DNA of 64,000 nucleotides, taken from positions 2,356,001-2,420,000 of the forward strand of contig NZ_JACHMN010000003.1 in NCBI RefSeq assembly GCF_014204945.1, given 5' to 3'. The notes under the pieces are model-generated. The model worked only from the letters and a program-made list of their open reading frames with translations. It made no database searches and had not been told where the DNA came from. Below are positions 19,101 through 26,441 of the stretch, piece after piece; position 1 is the first letter of the stretch; every line of letters starts with the position of its first letter. The position numbers and the translations under genes are program-made. Origin of the DNA: Allocatelliglobosispora scoriae (GTDB lineage Bacteria > Actinomycetota > Actinomycetes > Mycobacteriales > Micromonosporaceae).

Positions 19101-19428
19101 CGACACGGTCAACCCGCGCTGGGGCTGCTGGCCGGAGACGAACCAGCAGTGGGCGGAGCTCACCTGGTCGTCGGCGCAGACGCTGAGCAAGGCCGAGGTC
19201 TACTTCTTCGACGACGACCAGGGCATCGACATGCCCTCGGCGTGGAAGCTGCAGTCCTGGAACGGCACCGCCTACGTCGACGTGCCCGGTGCCAGCGGCT
19301 ATTCGCTGACGAAGAACGCCTACAACACGGTGACCTTCACGGCGACGAGCACGACGAGGCTGCGGGTGCTGCTCACCAGCACCGGCACCGCGTCGCTCGG
19401 CCTCCTGGAGGTCAAGGCCTACGCCTGA
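16138..19428 (+). CDS. Secreted (alpha/alpha)6-barrel glycosidase with two discoidin-like domains
   Basis: A 1096-residue exported protein. After a signal peptide (PLTLAAAAMLTVGCLNAV, cleaved near residue 37) comes a beta-sandwich region to about 270, then a six-hairpin barrel of the trehalase/GH63/MGH1-like type at about 300-690 (YYRWWLMRFNNLD, GLIEYDWGALTGNDADAVSF, NYYPFAVG). Two F5/8-type modules follow, at about 807-945 and 954-1096. The last one nearly repeats the C-terminus of the metalloprotease at 5383-6870. The exact family and substrate are not recognisable by eye. Position at the end of the arabinofuranosidase operon suggests plant-derived glycans. ttggag precedes the ATG. Confidence 0.75.
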   Translation: MRLSSLPRRYRPLTLAAAAMLTVGCLNAVTQSPALAAQTIGFPTFSGPAIPAAPVGYTAGNMMQTIYNAEVGGTDFWMDRLLARPGNDPAGTWLMTRGRALFMKEHTPGTLGFGGKAAYWESISDASAYTVAVTPGTFTEQVGSRLQTPSYWKSVHTSGSITITQNKFITDNNVAVTNLSITNGGSASTTLQLRATSPYATSGSGSELTGSTGVKNSLTTLSTKLTGDGFAVSSGGLNRSVTIAAGATVTAKVVMGFIANELPASATEYTAYAGYSNATAFATHVRAYNLWWAQNVPYIDVPEAAIKKNIYYRWWLMRFNNLDADIPGQTFQFPTSTEGVLGYNNAIALTQPMHIDDLKYLRNPIYSYGDWLSVGQTSKGARFLDNPGDPENWSNSYTQYIAEAAWKSYQLHGGQPAIAANLAKYAEGDVKGQLAFYDTNNNGLIEYDWGALTGNDADAVSFHYRAGRMDRAESAYQYSGALAAAQAYDAIGNTAKAAEMRTLATRIGNALTSVLWNPSRQLFEHRYPDGTYNPWKEINNYYPFAVGAIPNTDTYKQALRLYDSPQQYPVFPFYTANQVDKAAAAAAGNPGSNNFSTINSTVQFRLYSSVLRNYPNAWMNAQDYKKLLYWNAWAQYINGNTQYPDANEFWADWNGSSVTYRSWIHHNILGSSNWTVIEDVAGLRPRNDAKVELSPINIGWTHFTVNNLKYRNADLTIVWDDPADGVVRYPGIPEGYSIFINGNRVATVNSLVPFTWDPATGAVTTTGTVAFNTAVSGLQAPNQVVQSDARVVDILAKAGVDLTANLTNLAQGATVSASYTGSGSTTAGAVDGFPINEPFWGAGGSPNAQDWYEVNFGSAKTVNEVRLYFKDSRPASSTYRAPSAYNIQYYNGSAWVNVANQVKNPAAPRANYNVAQFTAVSTQRIRVLATNASGAKTGLTEVKIFNRGGVQPPPNTNLALTATPSASYTSSWESVAAINDGIDPPSSNDTVNPRWGCWPETNQQWAELTWSSAQTLSKAEVYFFDDDQGIDMPSAWKLQSWNGTAYVDVPGASGYSLTKNAYNTVTFTATSTTRLRVLLTSTGTASLGLLEVKAYA

Positions 19429-19430
19429 CG

Positions 19431-19486
19431 GTGAGGAGGGAACGTCGGGGCGGGCACTCACCGGGTGCCCGCCCCGACTCCTCACC
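19431..19486. terminator. Bidirectional terminator
   Basis: A perfect 14-base stem (19444-19457 with 19465-19478) is extended by outer arms ggtgagga and tcctcacc. It lies exactly between the convergent genes ending at 19428 and 19498. Confidence 0.75.
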
Positions 19487-19497
19487 AGGTGCGGCGA

Positions 19498-20208
19498 TCA
19501 TGGAGCGGCCGGTGCCGGCAGCGCGCGGACCCAGGTCAGGTCCTCGGTGAGGTAGCCGTCGAAGGTGAGCCCGGCGCTTCGCAGCAGCTCATCCAGGTCC
19601 GCCTCGCTGAGCGGGCGGGACAGGAACGTGTGGGTCCAGCGGGCGTCGGGGAAGGCGTACTCCACGACGACCGATCGGACGCCGGGACCGACCTCGGTGG
19701 AGCTCGCCACCGTGACCTTCCCCCCGGTCGAATGCCGCACCCGGGGCAGGTTCTCGTGCCAGCTCGCGCCCTCGCGCTGGAGCAGCACGCAGCCTCCCGG
19801 CGCGACGTGCCGGGCGCAGGCGGACAGGAGCGCCAGAGCCTGCTCGCCGCTCGGTGCGTGGACCAGGAACGAGCCCAGCAGCACCACGTCGAAGCGCTCG
19901 CCGAGGTGCAGGTCCTCGATGGAGGAGTGGACCGTCCGGGCGCCGCGGACCTTCGCCAGCATCTCGGCGGACTCGTCGACCGCCGTGACCGCGAAACCCC
20001 GCTCTACCAGCGGGTGGGTGACCCGGCCCGCTCCGGAGCCGAGCTCCAGGATGCTCGCACCGGCCGGGGCGGCCTGCTCGATGACATCGGGCTCGGCGCC
20101 GACCGGCATCCGCTCGTAGACCTCGACCGCGCAGCCGTCCGGGGTGAACGCACCCGGTCCGCTGCCGCTGTATCCCTCGCGCACCATGACCTCATCGAAG
20201 CACGTCAT
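19498..20208 (-). CDS. Class I SAM-dependent methyltransferase
   Basis: A 236-residue Rossmann-fold methyltransferase of unknown substrate. Motif I is ILELGSGAGRVTHPLVERGF, the acidic ribose-binding end of strand 2 is VTAVDES, and motif post-II has FDVVLLGSFLVHAP. It is cytosolic, with no signal or membrane segment. Starts at 20208 or 20187 are both possible: the inner ATG has gagg upstream, the outer one has no clear ribosome site. It has no functional partner nearby. The family is very broad, so small molecules, peptides or lipids are all possible targets. Confidence 0.75.
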   Translation of the reverse strand: MTCFDEVMVREGYSGSGPGAFTPDGCAVEVYERMPVGAEPDVIEQAAPAGASILELGSGAGRVTHPLVERGFAVTAVDESAEMLAKVRGARTVHSSIEDLHLGERFDVVLLGSFLVHAPSGEQALALLSACARHVAPGGCVLLQREGASWHENLPRVRHSTGGKVTVASSTEVGPGVRSVVVEYAFPDARWTHTFLSRPLSEADLDELLRSAGLTFDGYLTEDLTWVRALPAPAAP

Positions 20209-20235
20209 CGCGAGGGGCGCAGCCCACGACGACGG

Positions 20236-20270
20236 GCGGGCCCGGCATCTCGACGAGATGCCGGGCCCGC
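20236..20270 (-). terminator. Hairpin terminator after the MFS gene
   Basis: A near-perfect stem of about 15-17 base pairs (20236-20252 with 20254-20270) lies downstream of the MFS gene, which reads leftward and stops at 20401. No T-run follows, as is usual in high-GC actinomycetes. Confidence 0.6.
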
Positions 20271-20400
20271 GACCTGTCGGGAGGTGCGGTTACACCGACG
20301 GGTTGTGGCGGTAGGCGTTCGCCGTCCACCAGGAGACTGGCCACCTCCCCGGCAGCCGGGAGGCGCAGCGGCTGCTCGTCGAGTGCGGCCCCGGGCGGGG

Positions 20401-21651
20401 TCAGCCGGCCGCCTCGTCCTCGATGTAGCGGGGGCGGGCCGCGGCGAGCCCGGCGAAGGCCTGGAGCACGGCGGCGCCGAAGAGGAAGGCGAGCGGCATC
20501 GTCCAGGCGCCGGTCGTCTCGTAGAGGATGCCGACGAGCAGCGGCCCGAGCGCCGCGATGAGGTAGCCGACGCTCTGTGCGAAGGCCGACAGGGCCACGG
20601 TGCCCTCGCTGGTCCGGGCCCGCATGCCGATCATCGCGAGCGAGAGCGGGAAGGCGCCCTGCCCGAGCGCGAGCAGCGCCACCCAGAGCAGCGGCGCGGT
20701 GCTCGGTGCGAGCCACAGCCCGACATAGGAGACGGCCATCGCGGTGGACATGAGCAGGACCAGCGCGCGCAGGTTGACGCCGCGCCCGGCGATCGTGGGC
20801 ATGAGCAACGCGATGGGTACGCCGACCAGCGCCACCCCCGCGAGCAGCAGCCCCGACGTGGTGGCCGGGTAGCCCGCGTCGCGGAAGATCTGCGACAGCC
20901 AGCCCATGGCGGCGTAGCCCGACAGTGCCTGGAGCCCGAAGAACAGGGCCATCGCCCAGCCGAGCCCGGTGCGGGCGGGCCGGATCCGGGCGAGTGCCGC
21001 GGCCGGGTCGGTGGGGCCGGTGGTGCGGGCGGGACGTGTGAACAGCCACGGGACCAGGGCGGCGACGGCGAGCAGGGCCCAGACGCCGAGCCCGGCCCGC
21101 CAGGACCCGAAGGCGTGCGCGATGGGCACCGACAGGGCGGCGGCCGTCGAGGTGCCCGCGATCAGGGTCATCGTGTAGACGCCGGTGAGCAGGCCGGTCC
21201 GGGTGGGGAAGTGCTGCTTGACCAGGACCGGGAGCAGCACGTTGCCGATGGCGATGCCGGCGAGCGCCAGGGCGCTGGTGAGCAGGAAGACGACGGTCGA
21301 GCCGGTGAGCGCGCGCAGGGCCTGGCCGACGGCGAGGACGCCCATCGCGGCGATGAGCAGCCGGGACGCTCCCAGGCGGCGGGCCAGCACGGGGGTGAGG
21401 CCGCCGAACGCGGCGAAGCTGAGCGCGGGGAGCGTGGTGATGATCCCGGCGGTGGTGCCGGAGAGGTGCAGGCCGGTGGTGACCTCGTCGAGGAGCGCGC
21501 CGAGGCTGGTGATCGCCGCCCGGAGGTTGATCGCCACGAGCAGGATGCCGACGACGATCAGGGCGCCGCCGGTCGCGGGTCGCGCGGCCAGCGCCGCCCG
21601 GGTGGGGAGCGCGGAGGGCAGCGGGGCTGCGATGCTGGAAGGCGGCGACAT
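20401..21651 (-). CDS. MFS transporter, CynX/NimT type
   Basis: A 416-residue, twelve-helix major facilitator. The first helix reads GGALIVVGILLVAINLRAAI, a hallmark of the CynX/NimT (cyanate or 2-nitroimidazole transporter) group, whose actual substrates are mostly unknown. ATG 21651 was chosen: longer starts to 21717 would run through the palindrome at 21654-21674. A TACGAT hexamer six bases before this ATG would give a leaderless transcript, which is common in this group of bacteria. It diverges from the GntR-type gene at 21711 and is very probably that regulator's target. Confidence 0.85.
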   Translation of the reverse strand: MSPPSSIAAPLPSALPTRAALAARPATGGALIVVGILLVAINLRAAITSLGALLDEVTTGLHLSGTTAGIITTLPALSFAAFGGLTPVLARRLGASRLLIAAMGVLAVGQALRALTGSTVVFLLTSALALAGIAIGNVLLPVLVKQHFPTRTGLLTGVYTMTLIAGTSTAAALSVPIAHAFGSWRAGLGVWALLAVAALVPWLFTRPARTTGPTDPAAALARIRPARTGLGWAMALFFGLQALSGYAAMGWLSQIFRDAGYPATTSGLLLAGVALVGVPIALLMPTIAGRGVNLRALVLLMSTAMAVSYVGLWLAPSTAPLLWVALLALGQGAFPLSLAMIGMRARTSEGTVALSAFAQSVGYLIAALGPLLVGILYETTGAWTMPLAFLFGAAVLQAFAGLAAARPRYIEDEAAG

Positions 21652-21653
21652 AC

Positions 21654-21674
21654 TCCCATCGTAGAATGATGGGA
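21654..21674. promoter_or_regulatory. Candidate GntR operator overlapping the MFS promoter
   Basis: tcccatc and gatggga form perfect seven-base arms around a seven-base spacer, directly before the MFS start and 37 bases before the GntR start. TAGAAT (21662-21667) on the plus strand and TACGAT on the minus strand inside it resemble -10 boxes, so binding would block both genes. Confidence 0.45.
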
Positions 21675-21710
21675 CGAATTTGAGAACGACCGAGAATGAA
21701 GGTGTAACCC

Positions 21711-22394
21711 ATGCCACTGCGCTCCCCGTCGCGCCGCACGCTCGTCCCGCAGGTCGTGGAGGAGCTGCGGACCCAGGTCTGCTCCGGCGAGTGGCCGGTG
21801 GGCAGTCGCATCCCCACCGAGCCTGAGCTGGTCGAGGCGCTGGGAGTGGGCCGCAACACGGTCCGCGAGGCGGTCAACGCGCTGGTCCACGCCGGGCTGC
21901 TGGAGCGGCGCCAGGGGTCGGGCACCTATGTCATGGCGATCCGGGAGCTCGACGGTGCGGTCTCCCGCCGCCTCGCCGAGGGGGAGATCGACGAGGCGGT
22001 CGAGGTACGCCGGGCCTTCGAGGTGGAGGGGGCTCGGCTGGCGGCGGGTCGGCGTACCCCCGGGGATCTGGAATTGCTGGATGCCGCGCTCGCGGCGCGG
22101 GAGGCCGCGTGGCGGAAGGGTCGCGTTGCCGCATTCATCGAGGCTGACGTGGCGTTTCACGTGGCGGTGGTCGCCGCCGCCCACAACGGGATGCTTTCCG
22201 ACCTCTATGCCTCTTTCGGCACCGCCCTTCGGGCGAGCCTGGCCGAGACGATCGGGGGAGAGTTGACCCAGGATCGATATGTCGACCATTCGGCCCTGGT
22301 GGAGGCCATCCGTTCGGGTGACTCCACACGGGCGGCGGCGGCAGCTGGGGCATTTCTGGAGCATGTACCCATGTCTGATAGACCCGAAGTGTGA
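21711..22394 (+). CDS. GntR-family regulator, FadR subgroup
   Basis: A 227-residue regulator. Residues 10-75 are a GntR winged helix (LVPQVVEELRTQVCSGEWPV, then RIPTEPELVEALGVGRNTVR and RRQGSGTYV). The C-terminal part is an all-helical FCD ligand domain with metal-binding-type Asp and His residues (EADVAFHVAVVAAAHN, DHSALVEAI). It diverges from the MFS transporter and should control it and itself through the intervening palindrome. FCD domains usually sense small carboxylic acids; the ligand here is unknown. Confidence 0.88.
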   Translation: MPLRSPSRRTLVPQVVEELRTQVCSGEWPVGSRIPTEPELVEALGVGRNTVREAVNALVHAGLLERRQGSGTYVMAIRELDGAVSRRLAEGEIDEAVEVRRAFEVEGARLAAGRRTPGDLELLDAALAAREAAWRKGRVAAFIEADVAFHVAVVAAAHNGMLSDLYASFGTALRASLAETIGGELTQDRYVDHSALVEAIRSGDSTRAAAAAGAFLEHVPMSDRPEV

Positions 22395-22475
22395 CCTTTG
22401 ACCGGCTCGGATCATTGGGCATCGGCTATCTGAGCTGCCTAAGCTCGGCCAATGCGTGTTAGTCAACGAGGACAC

Positions 22476-23249
22476 ATGCGGCGTGAGGCCAAGGCCGACG
22501 GCGCATTCGAGGTCGGTGGAGATCACCGCATTACCCCGAACGGTCTCCCCGGTCCCTTCGGTCGACTGAACCTCTCCTTCCGCACCGGAAGGGTGGCTGT
22601 CGCCACGGGCCTGCTCGGATGTCTCGGGTTCGCCGCGCTCGGTGCCGTCCCCGCGGCCACCGCCGAGGTAGCAGCAGGCAAGACGACGGTCGTCACCTCC
22701 GCCGACCGGGCCCAGGCCGGAGCCGCGACCCGCTCCGTGGACCGGACCGGGCTGACCAAGTCGGCCGCCAAGCCGCAGCAGAAGGCAGCGGCCCAGGCCG
22801 CGCCCGTGGTGAAGAAGCAGGTCGCCGGGCTCACGGTCAAGCAGACCGCCAACGCCCGGGCGATCGTCGAGGCCGGCAAGGAGATGAACCTGCCCAAGAA
22901 GGCGATGGTCATCGCGCTGTCGACCGCGATGCAGGAGAGCAACCTCTACAACCTCGGCAGCACCGTCATCCCCGAGTCGCAGACGGTCCCCAACGAGGGC
23001 CTCGGCTCCGACCACGACTCCGTCGGACTCTTCCAGCAGCGGTCCAGCACGGGTTGGGGTCCGGTCAAGAAGCTGATGCAGCCGAAGTTCGCCGCGACGC
23101 AGTTCTACAAGGGACTCGTCAACGTGCCCGGCTGGCAGAACATGCCCGTGACCTACGCTGCCCAGGCCGTCCAGGTGTCCGCCTACCCCTACGCCTACGC
23201 CAAGCACGAGGGCAAGGCGACCGCGGTCGTCAACGAGCTGCTCAAGTAG
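22476..23249 (+). CDS. Secreted lysozyme-like domain protein
   Basis: A 257-residue exported protein. A long charged N-terminal leader is followed by the hydrophobic segment VAVATGLLGCLGFAALGAVP and a cleavage site near ATA. An Ala/Lys-rich linker leads to a C-terminal domain of about 130 residues with AMVIALSTAMQESNLYNLGS and HDSVGLFQQRSSTGWG, the goose-lysozyme/transglycosylase-like fold often seen in actinomycete cell-wall proteins. The Glu of AMQES is the likely catalytic acid. gagga five bases before ATG 22476 makes it a better start than ATG 22452. Peptidoglycan cutting is inferred from the fold. Confidence 0.75.
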   Translation: MRREAKADGAFEVGGDHRITPNGLPGPFGRLNLSFRTGRVAVATGLLGCLGFAALGAVPAATAEVAAGKTTVVTSADRAQAGAATRSVDRTGLTKSAAKPQQKAAAQAAPVVKKQVAGLTVKQTANARAIVEAGKEMNLPKKAMVIALSTAMQESNLYNLGSTVIPESQTVPNEGLGSDHDSVGLFQQRSSTGWGPVKKLMQPKFAATQFYKGLVNVPGWQNMPVTYAAQAVQVSAYPYAYAKHEGKATAVVNELLK

Positions 23250-23266
23250 CGCTCGCCGCAACGTTC

Positions 23267-23295
23267 AGGGCCGGTCCCCGCTGGGGGCCGGCCCT
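23267..23295. terminator. Bidirectional terminator
   Basis: Thirteen-base arms (23267-23279 with 23283-23295) with one G-T pair and loop gct form a strong hairpin between the convergent genes ending at 23249 and 23295. Confidence 0.7.
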
Positions 23296-23723
23296 CAGTC
23301 CGTCTGCGGCAGGGCGCCCGCCGCCACGAGCAGCTTCGCCGCCTCCCGGTGCCCACCGCGGACGGCCCAACCCAGCGGTGTGGACCCGGTCCCGTGATCC
23401 TCGCGCAGGTTGGCGTCGGCTCCGTGGGCGAGAAGTTCCTGCACGGCGGCGGTGTGGCCCCAGCGGGCCGCGGCACAGAGCGGCGTGCCCTCGTGACCGC
23501 TCTCGATGTCCGGGTCGGCACCCGCGACGAGGAGCAGCCGCACGATCTCCGCGGAACCGTGCACGGACGCCTGGTAGAGGGGTGTCGTGCCGTGGCGGTC
23601 GGCCGCGTTGGCGCTCGCCCCGATCCGCAGGAGGGCGGTCACGCCGGCGGAGTCCTCATTCAGCACCGCATCCATCAGCCGTCTGGTGAGCTTCTTGCGC
23701 TGTCGGATGTTCACCGTGGCCAT
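23295..23723 (-). CDS. Ankyrin-repeat protein
   Basis: A 142-residue cytosolic protein made of about four ankyrin repeats. The consensus pieces are DRHGTTPLYQASVHGSAEIV, GHEGTPLCAAARWGHTAAVQ and STPLGWAVRGGHREAAKLLV, each followed by a loop such as GADPD or GADAN. It has no other domain and no signal peptide. Ankyrin proteins bind partner proteins; the partner here is unknown. Its stop lies within the terminator shared with the lysozyme-like gene. Confidence 0.8.
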   Translation of the reverse strand: MATVNIRQRKKLTRRLMDAVLNEDSAGVTALLRIGASANAADRHGTTPLYQASVHGSAEIVRLLLVAGADPDIESGHEGTPLCAAARWGHTAAVQELLAHGADANLREDHGTGSTPLGWAVRGGHREAAKLLVAAGALPQTD

Positions 23724-24028
23724 GGTATGCAGCTGCGGCCTGCGGGTGCACCCGTGTCGTGCGCCCTCGCTCGGGGCTTGCCGTCGGTGGGGCGGGCCCG
23801 GTTACCCACCGTGGCGGGGGCGGTTGTGGGTGTGCGCGACGCTTTGCTCTGCTTACACCCGCGCATCGGCGGGAATGTCCGGACTTAGTGGCCGGTGCGT
23901 CGGTGTAAGCAGAGCAAAGCGCCGCGCACACCACAGTGCCGGGGCGGCCGCTCGACGCCGAAACGCGAGCGAGCGACCCCCCGGCAATGACGGTCAGTGA
24001 CGGAGCGCGGTGTGAGAGCGCGGTGCGG
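23724..24028. other. 305-base gene-free stretch with one long palindrome
   Basis: Nothing here looks coding on either strand. Frames that stay open are Arg/Pro/Ala-rich and lack ribosome sites. The stretch holds the palindrome described separately at 23824-23937, and should also hold the promoter of the ankyrin gene, which I cannot pick out. Confidence 0.6.
23824..23937. repeat. Long imperfect palindrome, family A relative
   Basis: Bases 23824-23870 and 23891-23937 are inverted copies of about 47 bases with only a few mismatches. The shared core is cgctttgctctgcttacacc. It lies downstream of the methyltransferase gene that ends at 24029 on the minus strand, so it could serve as its terminator. 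The cgctttgct start links it to the repeats at 4665 and 47796. Confidence 0.6.
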
Positions 24029-24961
24029 TCAGACGACGAAGTCCCAGTAGGGGCCGACCTTGTTGAACGCCACGGCACAGCCGGTGCAGGTCGCCGTCGT
24101 CTCGGTCCACTCCAGCGGGTCCTTGCAGGTGGGGCAGGACATGCGTGCCTCCAGGCCGGCGTCGGCGGGGACCGGGATGCCCGGCGGGCGGGCCGTGCCC
24201 CGGTCGGTGAGCAGGAACTGGCTCGGACCCCACCAGCCCCGGCCCAGGCGCTGGGTCGCCAGCTCCATCGAGTGCACGATCGGCCGGGCCAGCTTCACGG
24301 TGGGCTCGGGCAGCACGTAGTCCCAGCGCCGGAAGTTGTTGACGCTCGCGGCGAGGGTGACCTGCCAGCCCCGCTGTTCGAGCTGGCGGCGCACGGCGGG
24401 AAGGGAGAAGTTGACGTATTTCTCGTCGGAGGCGCCGGTGATCAGGGGTTTCTCGTCACGGACCTCCCGCCAGCGGCGAGCGCGAGCACCGCGGACGAGG
24501 CCGAGCACGTGGTGCTTGATCGGCACGTCGATCAGCCAGCGGTTGCTGACGGTGCGGCTCATCTCGGCGAGCGCGGGCTCGGAGTCGAGCAGGTGGTGCA
24601 GCACCCGGATCACCATGGCGGAGTCGAACGCGTTGTCCCGGAAGGGGATCGCGTTGAGGTCGCAGCGCACCAGCGAGAGGCGGCCGGTGGCGATCGCCTG
24701 GGCGTGCTGCTCGGCGGCGTTGGTGAGGTTGGTCGCCGAGTAGTCCATGATCACCGCGTGCTGCGCGAAGCGCAGGTAGTGCGGCGCGTTGCGGCCGTAG
24801 GCGCCGCCGAAGTCGACGAACCACCTCGCCGGTGCGAGCCGGGGGACGAGCCTGCTCAGGGCCTGGTCCTCGGCCCAGAACTCGTAGTCCCGGCCCTGCC
24901 AGTAGTCCCGGTAGTCGTAGCCGTTGGCGTCATAGTCGATGGTTTCCCTGCCGGCCTGCAT
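24029..24961 (-). CDS. SAM methyltransferase with C-terminal Trm112-like zinc ribbon
   Basis: A 310-residue protein. Residues about 40-190 are a class I methyltransferase fold (WFVDFGGAYGRNAPHYLRFA, MDYSATNL, AFDSAMVIRVLHHLLD). The last 40 residues form a small zinc ribbon of the Trm112 type (MSCPTCKDPLEWTE, then CTGCAVAFN and GPYWDF). Trm112-like domains normally activate a separate methyltransferase; here one is fused to the enzyme. HHLL in place of a substrate-specific motif gives no clue to the target; quinones, lipids or glycans are possible. No operon partner is evident. Confidence 0.75.
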   Translation of the reverse strand: MQAGRETIDYDANGYDYRDYWQGRDYEFWAEDQALSRLVPRLAPARWFVDFGGAYGRNAPHYLRFAQHAVIMDYSATNLTNAAEQHAQAIATGRLSLVRCDLNAIPFRDNAFDSAMVIRVLHHLLDSEPALAEMSRTVSNRWLIDVPIKHHVLGLVRGARARRWREVRDEKPLITGASDEKYVNFSLPAVRRQLEQRGWQVTLAASVNNFRRWDYVLPEPTVKLARPIVHSMELATQRLGRGWWGPSQFLLTDRGTARPPGIPVPADAGLEARMSCPTCKDPLEWTETTATCTGCAVAFNKVGPYWDFVV

Positions 24962-25007
24962 GCCTGGGAGTTTAGTGGTCGATCACGTGTCAATCTGTGC
25001 AAAAGAC

Positions 25008-25787
25008 TCAGTGTTCGGGCGGCGCGTCGTGGCTGCCCGCGATGAGGTCCTGAAACCACTTCTTCGCCTGGACCATCGGCCGGTGCCAGCGGTCGTCGCG
25101 GATCTCGGCGCGGCGCAGCTTGCGCTGCGCCCTGGCGGAGGGGCGGCGGTAGCGCCAGCGGGCCCACGGCGAGTGCGGCCGGGCCAGGCGGGACGCGCCG
25201 ACGAAGAGCAGCACCGGGATGAAGAGCCCGAGCAGTCCGGTCCAGATCTTGCCCTTGAGCAGCGTGACCGCCGCCAGCGTGAGGGTGGTCAAGGTCAAGA
25301 GCCAGGCGACGATGGTACGCCCGACGCCCCGAGCGCCGTTGCCGAGCACGAAGTCGTCCAGGCCGATCGGCAGGATCCCGAGCACCAGCATCCCGCTGAA
25401 GGCGATCGCGACGAAGACCGCGTCGATCGAGGTGCGGCCCTGCTCGGACCAGTAGACGTCGCGCAGGTGCAGGATGAGCGCGAACTCGTCGAGCACGAGC
25501 GCCGTACCCACGCCGAACAGGCCCGCCGCCGCGACCCGCCAGCCGGTCTGCGCGAACGGCAGGGCCAGCCCGGCGATGCCGCCGAGCACCATGAAGACGA
25601 CGCCGAAGACGACGTGGTGGATGTGCATGCCGCCGGGGGTGACGTTTCCGGGCCACCACCGCACCTGGGCCCGGATCATGCGGACCGAGAAGCGGATGAA
25701 GGCGAAACCGACGACCACGCCGACGAAGAAGGCGAAGATCGGGAGCCGGCCGGTGTCGACGATCGTGCGATGGAACCACTCGCTCAT
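25008..25787 (-). CDS. Conserved integral membrane protein with MHIHH motif
   Basis: A 259-residue membrane protein with about seven hydrophobic helices and a basic C-terminal tail (RRPSARAQRKLRRAEIRDDR). The first cytosolic or periplasmic loop has GGMHIHHVVFG, and a later helix carries DEFALILHLRDVYW, so His, Asp and Glu residues could bind a metal. I know this as a conserved actinomycete membrane family without an assigned function. ATG 25787 was chosen because it starts the first helix segment; the open frame continues into the antisense of the next gene. Confidence 0.7.
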   Translation of the reverse strand: MSEWFHRTIVDTGRLPIFAFFVGVVVGFAFIRFSVRMIRAQVRWWPGNVTPGGMHIHHVVFGVVFMVLGGIAGLALPFAQTGWRVAAAGLFGVGTALVLDEFALILHLRDVYWSEQGRTSIDAVFVAIAFSGMLVLGILPIGLDDFVLGNGARGVGRTIVAWLLTLTTLTLAAVTLLKGKIWTGLLGLFIPVLLFVGASRLARPHSPWARWRYRRPSARAQRKLRRAEIRDDRWHRPMVQAKKWFQDLIAGSHDAPPEH

Positions 25788-25919
25788 CGGGTCGACCTGC
25801 CTGCCTCCATGGAGCTCCAAGGTAACCCAAATATGCTGGTAAAGCGCGTTGTTTGCAGACTGCGCGGTCTTTGGCGGAATATCCGGGAAAGCAGCCGTAA
25901 CGGAACTTAATCTCAGCCC

Positions 25920-26441
25920 ATGACGACGACACGTTCTCTCCGCCGCCTCGCGCTGGGTGGCCTGCTCGTGACCGCCGCACTCGCCATCCCCACCGCTGCC
26001 AACGCCGGTGACGCGACCGTCTCCCCGGTCCCCATCCACCCCGGCGGGACCGTCGACATCGTGGCGCAGTGCAGCGTCAAGGCGACCAGCGCCTCCGTCT
26101 CCGCCACCACCCTCGGTGGCGCCTCCAACGTGCCGATGACCGCCTCCAGCCAGCAGCCCGGCGACTGGGTGGTCAGCCTGATCATCCCCGGCGACGCCGC
26201 ACCGGGGAGCTATGACCTCGGCGGTACGTGCAGCGACGGCGACGGGTTCACGGCCGTCGTCGTGGTCTCCACCAGTACGGGACCCTCGGGCGGCGGAGGC
26301 TGGTCGATGGGCGGACCCAACGAGACGCTTCTCGTCACGGGCTCCAGCCTCCTCGCCGCGGCAGTGGTCGGCGGAGCGCTGCTGATGCGCCGGCCACGGC
26401 AGTCGATCCCCGCCCGGATCCGCCGGCATGGCCGCTCCTGA
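25920..26441 (+). CDS. Exported protein with C-terminal anchor, sortase partner
   Basis: A 173-residue protein with a signal peptide (LRRLALGGLLVTAALAIPTA, cleaved after ANA), a small beta-sandwich extracellular domain (PGGTVDIVAQC and GTCSDGDGF suggest one disulfide), a Gly-rich linker (GPSGGGGWSMGG) and a C-terminal hydrophobic helix followed by Arg residues. This resembles a sortase substrate, but no LPXTG or LAXTG is present; NETLLVTG is the nearest sequence. Its last 14 bases overlap the sortase gene, so the two are co-translated. No ribosome site is visible before the ATG, which fits a leaderless message. Confidence 0.7.
   Translation: MTTTRSLRRLALGGLLVTAALAIPTAANAGDATVSPVPIHPGGTVDIVAQCSVKATSASVSATTLGGASNVPMTASSQQPGDWVVSLIIPGDAAPGSYDLGGTCSDGDGFTAVVVVSTSTGPSGGGGWSMGGPNETLLVTGSSLLAAAVVGGALLMRRPRQSIPARIRRHGRS

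Noticed and set aside
22395-22475. Cyclic di-AMP (ydaO) riboswitch before the lysozyme-like gene
   Set aside because: The gap is only about 80 bases and shows none of the conserved ydaO motifs.
23587-24078. Several short open frames between the ankyrin and methyltransferase genes
   Set aside because: Arg/Pro/Ala-rich, no ribosome sites, and they overlap the long palindrome.
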